A DNA stretch of 64,000 nt, from the NCBI GenBank assembly GCA_021325095.1, contig JAJPHV010000124.1:58523-122522 (forward strand), read 5' to 3'. A program made the translations under genes and the position numbers. Under the pieces are notes generated by a model. The model worked only from the letters and a program-made list of their open reading frames with translations, did no database searches and was not told where the DNA came from. The first letter of the stretch is position 1, and the number at the start of each line of letters is the position of its first letter. The stretch is from Chloroflexota bacterium (GTDB lineage Bacteria > Chloroflexota > Anaerolineae > Aggregatilineales > UBA2796). This document shows, one piece after another, positions 61,611-64,000 of this stretch.

Positions 61611-61890
61611 TTCACCCGTGAATCGCCCGGAATCACCCTTTCGGGTGATGACGCCTTGCATCCTTCAAAACTATGCTGTGAATGATCCAGGTCTGCGGGC
61701 GGAGCGGGACAGCTTCTCCCTTCTGCGGAACAACTGATCAGGCCGGGGACTGGCAGACAACCCGTCGGGAACGGTGCAGAGCAGAGCGGCGGCTTATCTA
61801 CCAGGCCTGGCCTCAGCCAATTCCTGGCAGAACATGATGTCCTTCTCCGCCCTCAGCCCTGGATGGCACAACATAGGGAGACAGCGGCCT
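61611..61890 (+). promoter_or_regulatory. Twin structured element, copy B (before the MalT-like gene)
   Basis: The stem has the layout of copy A: ATCCAGG (61685-61691)/CCTGGAT (61858-61864), CTG (61693-61695)/CAG (61854-61856), 1x1 mismatch, GGGCGGAG (61697-61704)/CTCCGCCC (61845-61852), CG/TT 2x2 site and GGAC (61707-61710)/GTCC (61839-61842). Loop words CTTCTCCCT (61713), CTGATCAG (61734), CCCGTCGGG (61761) and TGGCAGAACATGA (61825) follow in the same order. The word TTCACCCGTGAATCGCCC (61611-61628) matches copy A at 15 of 18 bases. The region has no ORF. It sits 180 bases before the MalT-like start and upstream of a TATAAT box. Confidence 0.55.
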
Positions 61891-62051
61891 TACCCGCCAA
61901 CCAGCGCCGCTCATGATTAGCGACATCAGCCGACCTGACTCCCGTGTTTCAGCGTGAATGCCCGGCCTCAGACTGGTAGCAGAAACATGGGTTATAATGG
62001 GCTTACCTTCGATGGCACGACAGCCGAATCGGGCAAAGGCGGGCCGAACTT
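61891..62051 (+). promoter_or_regulatory. Upstream region of the MalT-like gene with consensus -10
   Basis: TATAAT at 61993-61998 is followed by GGGCTT, 54 bases before the ATG at 62052. No clear -35. No ORF otherwise. Confidence 0.55.
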
Positions 62052-63803
62052 ATGGATGCGAGTCTAAGCATACCTATTATTCTGGCAACCTTTATTCAAG
62101 GCGCGGCGAAGGCGGCAACGGCAGGCAAAGTCATCGAGGACGCGCGAGACGTGCTGGTGACGGGTGTTGTGGTGTTTGTCGCTTCCAGCATGGGCTTTGC
62201 CATCGTTTCGCTTGTCGTCATGCCGCTCCTATCCAGGTTTGGGACTAACATTTCGCACCGCCGCCATTACGCCGTCCCAGTTCAACCCTTGCTCACCACC
62301 AAGCTGCGCCAACCGCGCACCCACGTCGATGCTGTGCCGCGCCTGCGCCTGCTGGAGCGGATAACACAAGGTATGGCGCACCGCCTGGTGCTGCTGTCCG
62401 CGCCCGCCGGGTCGGGCAAGACGACCTTGCTCACGCAGTGGATGCACCACACGGCCCTGCCTACCGCTTACGTGGCGATAGACAGTGGCGATAACACGCC
62501 GACGCGTTTCCTGTCCTACCTGATCGGTGCGCTTCAAACTCTGGATCACTGCCTGGGCGGCGCGGCACTGGTCTTGCTGCGTACCTCGCCGGCTTCACCC
62601 ACCGAGGACGGCATCGAGGCGAGTTTGTCCATCCTGTTGAACGACATCAGCGCCTATCCCGGCGATTTTGCGTTGATCCTGGACAATTACCATCTGATCC
62701 GCAGCCCGGCCATCCACGAGGTAGTTTTGTTCCTGATCGAACACGCTCCGCCGCAAATGCGGTGGCTGATTGCCAGCCGCACAGAGCCGCCGCTCCCGCT
62801 GGCCCGGCTGCGCGCCAGTGGGCAGTTGACCGAGCTGCGCGATTCCGAGCTGCGCTTCACACCCGAAGAGACAGCGACCTTTTTGAAACAAACGGGAATA
62901 GGGCTTGATGACGCACAACTGACCGCACTCCAGAACCGGACCGAGGGTTGGATCGCGGCCTTGCAGCTTGCCGCCCTTTCAATGCGCGGCCAGGAAGACG
63001 CTGCGGGTATTGCAGAAACTTTCACCGGGAGCCATCCCTACGTTGCCAGCTACCTAGGCGAGGAGGTCTTCCAGTCGCAAAGTGAGGCGCTCCAAACCTT
63101 CCTGCTGCATACGTCGATCCTGTCGGCGTTGTGCGGCCCGCTGTGCGAAGCGGTCACCGGGCAGCCCAATGCCGGGGCCACCCTTGAATATCTTCACCAG
63201 GCCAACCTTTTTGTGACACCGCTGGACAACGCGCGCATCTGGTATCGCTACCACCCCCTGTTTGCCGAGTTCCTGCAAGAACGTCTGCGACAAACCCAAC
63301 CGCAGCAGATCGCCCGGCTGCATAGCTGTGCAGCGCGCTGGTACGAAAAGGAAGACAGACTGGCCGACGCCATCGATCATGCCCTGGCTGCTGCGGACTT
63401 CCCCTGGGCTTGCCGGTTAATTGAGCAGGCGTCGCCTTCGCTACTGGCGCGTGGTGAGCAGGCGCTCGTTCAACGCTGGCTCGATGCGCTCCCGGCGCAT
63501 GGCGAAATGCTCAACGTGCGCGTTGCCGTTCTTACGCCGCAGGGCACTATGCCGCCAGGCATCACCGCGCCGGACTACGTGGAACCGCCGTTGGCCCGGC
63601 CCCTGGTCGAGCCATTGAGCGAACGCGAATTGGAGGTCTTGCAGTTGATCATGCTTGGCATGTCCAACCAGGAAATCGCGCAGGCGTTGACCGTCACACT
63701 CAACACGATCAAAACGCACGTCCGCAGCATCTACGGCAAGCTGAACGCCCGTAGCCGCGTGCAGGCCGTCACGCGCGCCCGACAGCTTCGGGTGCTGCAA
63801 TGA
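62052..63803 (+). CDS. Shortened MalT-type LuxR regulator with N-terminal membrane helix
   Basis: The 583-residue product starts with a segment that looks like a membrane helix (about 35-60, VTGVVVFVASSMGFAIVSLVV in outline) before the usual MalT opening LLTTKLRQPRTHVDAVPR (about 80-97). The STAND module follows with Walker A APAGSGKT at 117-124 and ILDNYHLI-type Walker B, AAA+ helical and winged parts (about 250-420), but the long TPR region of MalT-type proteins (about 400 residues) is nearly absent: the protein jumps from RWYEKEDRLADAIDHALAAADF near 440 to a C-terminal LuxR helix-turn-helix (from about 522, LSERELEVLQLIMLGMSNQEIAQAL, in outline). A TPR deletion would remove the ligand-binding part. 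Whether the helix anchors it to the membrane is unproven. Confidence 0.78.
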   Translation: MDASLSIPIILATFIQGAAKAATAGKVIEDARDVLVTGVVVFVASSMGFAIVSLVVMPLLSRFGTNISHRRHYAVPVQPLLTTKLRQPRTHVDAVPRLRLLERITQGMAHRLVLLSAPAGSGKTTLLTQWMHHTALPTAYVAIDSGDNTPTRFLSYLIGALQTLDHCLGGAALVLLRTSPASPTEDGIEASLSILLNDISAYPGDFALILDNYHLIRSPAIHEVVLFLIEHAPPQMRWLIASRTEPPLPLARLRASGQLTELRDSELRFTPEETATFLKQTGIGLDDAQLTALQNRTEGWIAALQLAALSMRGQEDAAGIAETFTGSHPYVASYLGEEVFQSQSEALQTFLLHTSILSALCGPLCEAVTGQPNAGATLEYLHQANLFVTPLDNARIWYRYHPLFAEFLQERLRQTQPQQIARLHSCAARWYEKEDRLADAIDHALAAADFPWACRLIEQASPSLLARGEQALVQRWLDALPAHGEMLNVRVAVLTPQGTMPPGITAPDYVEPPLARPLVEPLSERELEVLQLIMLGMSNQEIAQALTVTLNTIKTHVRSIYGKLNARSRVQAVTRARQLRVLQ

Positions 63804-63865
63804 CGTGACTCCAGTTTCGCCCGCAGGCAGTTCACACCGACACTTTCGAGTCTGGGTATCAGTTC

Positions 63866-63913
63866 GCCTCATCCCCTGCCCCTTGCCAGTTGGAGAGGAA
63901 GCAGGGATGAGGT
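63866..63913. repeat. Dispersed palindromic repeat, copy 9 (diverged)
   Basis: CCTCATCCCCTGCCCC-loop-GGAGAGGAAGCAGGGATGAGG, outer arms CCTCATCCCTGC-type with mismatches. It lies between the MalT-like gene and the tRNA promoter. Confidence 0.7.
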
Positions 63914-63935
63914 TATCACCCGCCCACTTTTGATC

Positions 63936-63963
63936 TTGATCTTTTGCCGCAGTCTGCTAGAAT
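63936..63963 (+). promoter_or_regulatory. Promoter of the tRNA gene at the window end
   Basis: TTGATC (63936-63941), a 16-base spacer and TAGAAT (63958-63963). A start near 63970 would be about 11 bases before the mature tRNA 5' end. A second TTGATC lies at 63930. Confidence 0.6.
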
Positions 63964-63980
63964 TTCACTCACGATCAGGA

Positions 63981-64000
63981 CGGGGCGTGGCGCAGTTTGG
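63981..64000 (+). tRNA. Start of a tRNA gene, probably tRNA-Pro, cut by window end
   Basis: The last 20 bases, CGGGGCGTGGCGCAGTTTGG, match the acceptor strand and D-arm start of bacterial tRNA-Pro (C at position 1, GCGCAG-type D stem). The anticodon is outside the window, so the identity rests on the 5' sequence only. Confidence 0.7.

Overview
The window is a GC-rich bacterial chromosome segment, most likely from a Chloroflexota bacterium of the Anaerolineae or a neighbouring class. The reasons are a fused alpha-beta glycyl-tRNA synthetase, abundant LuxR/MalT-type regulators and TPR-STAND proteins, FHA/zinc-ribbon proteins beside a Flp-type pilin, many secreted proteins with Pro/Thr-rich linkers, and an rpoC gene with a long coiled-coil insert that is not preceded by rpoB. 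No 16S marker is present, so the assignment is an inference. I see no phage, transposase or CRISPR array.

Layout. 1-3.0 kb: a SpoIIE-type phosphatase (cut by the window edge) and an RsbW-like kinase, then a Tat-exported dienelactone-hydrolase-like protein. 3.2-7.6 kb: clpC and a secreted PQQ-type beta-propeller. 7.7-10.7 kb: glyQS fusion. 11.0-13.3 kb: three zinc-ribbon/FHA proteins with a 48-residue Flp pilin between the first two. 13.3-20.8 kb (minus strand): methyltransferase, membrane-anchored beta-repeat protein, MFS transporter, secreted protein, LysM/lamin-tail protein with a DUF1992 protein, polysaccharide deacetylase; a candidate structured RNA lies at 15.27-15.52 kb. 20.9-27.1 kb: a 1551-residue STAND-TPR protein and a PLP decarboxylase. 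27.3-31.4 kb: two surface proteins built only of PPC-like repeats. 31.4-43.2 kb: SDR, two tandem GT-C membrane glycosyltransferases, malic enzyme, small membrane proteins, a PfkB sugar kinase, a Tat ferritin-like protein and a YCII protein. 43.4-48.0 kb: rpoC, transcribed alone from a strong promoter with a terminator-like hairpin in its leader. 48.4-52.3 kb: TPR-LuxR regulator, methyltransferase, flavoprotein reductase. 52.4-59.4 kb (minus strand): receiver / FAD oxidase / TIR operon, NarL-type two-component pair, two small membrane proteins, ABC-type permease. 59.8-63.8 kb: oligopeptide-type binding protein and a shortened, apparently membrane-anchored MalT-like regulator. The window ends inside a tRNA gene, probably tRNA-Pro.

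Two non-coding signals stand out. First, two homologous structured elements of about 175 nt core size, with the same helix layout, a compensatory base change and shared loop words, lie directly before the binding-protein gene (59.6-59.8 kb) and again before the MalT-like gene (61.68-61.87 kb). Second, a dispersed palindromic repeat (CCTCACCCC...CCCCTCTCC-loop-GGAGAGGGG...GGGGTGAGG) occurs at least nine times in intergenic DNA and in two places supplies gene ends: a probable GTG start (29935) and the last codons plus stop of a decarboxylase (25702). Coordinates of CDSs include stop codons; where I moved a start from the longest reading frame, the reason is given.
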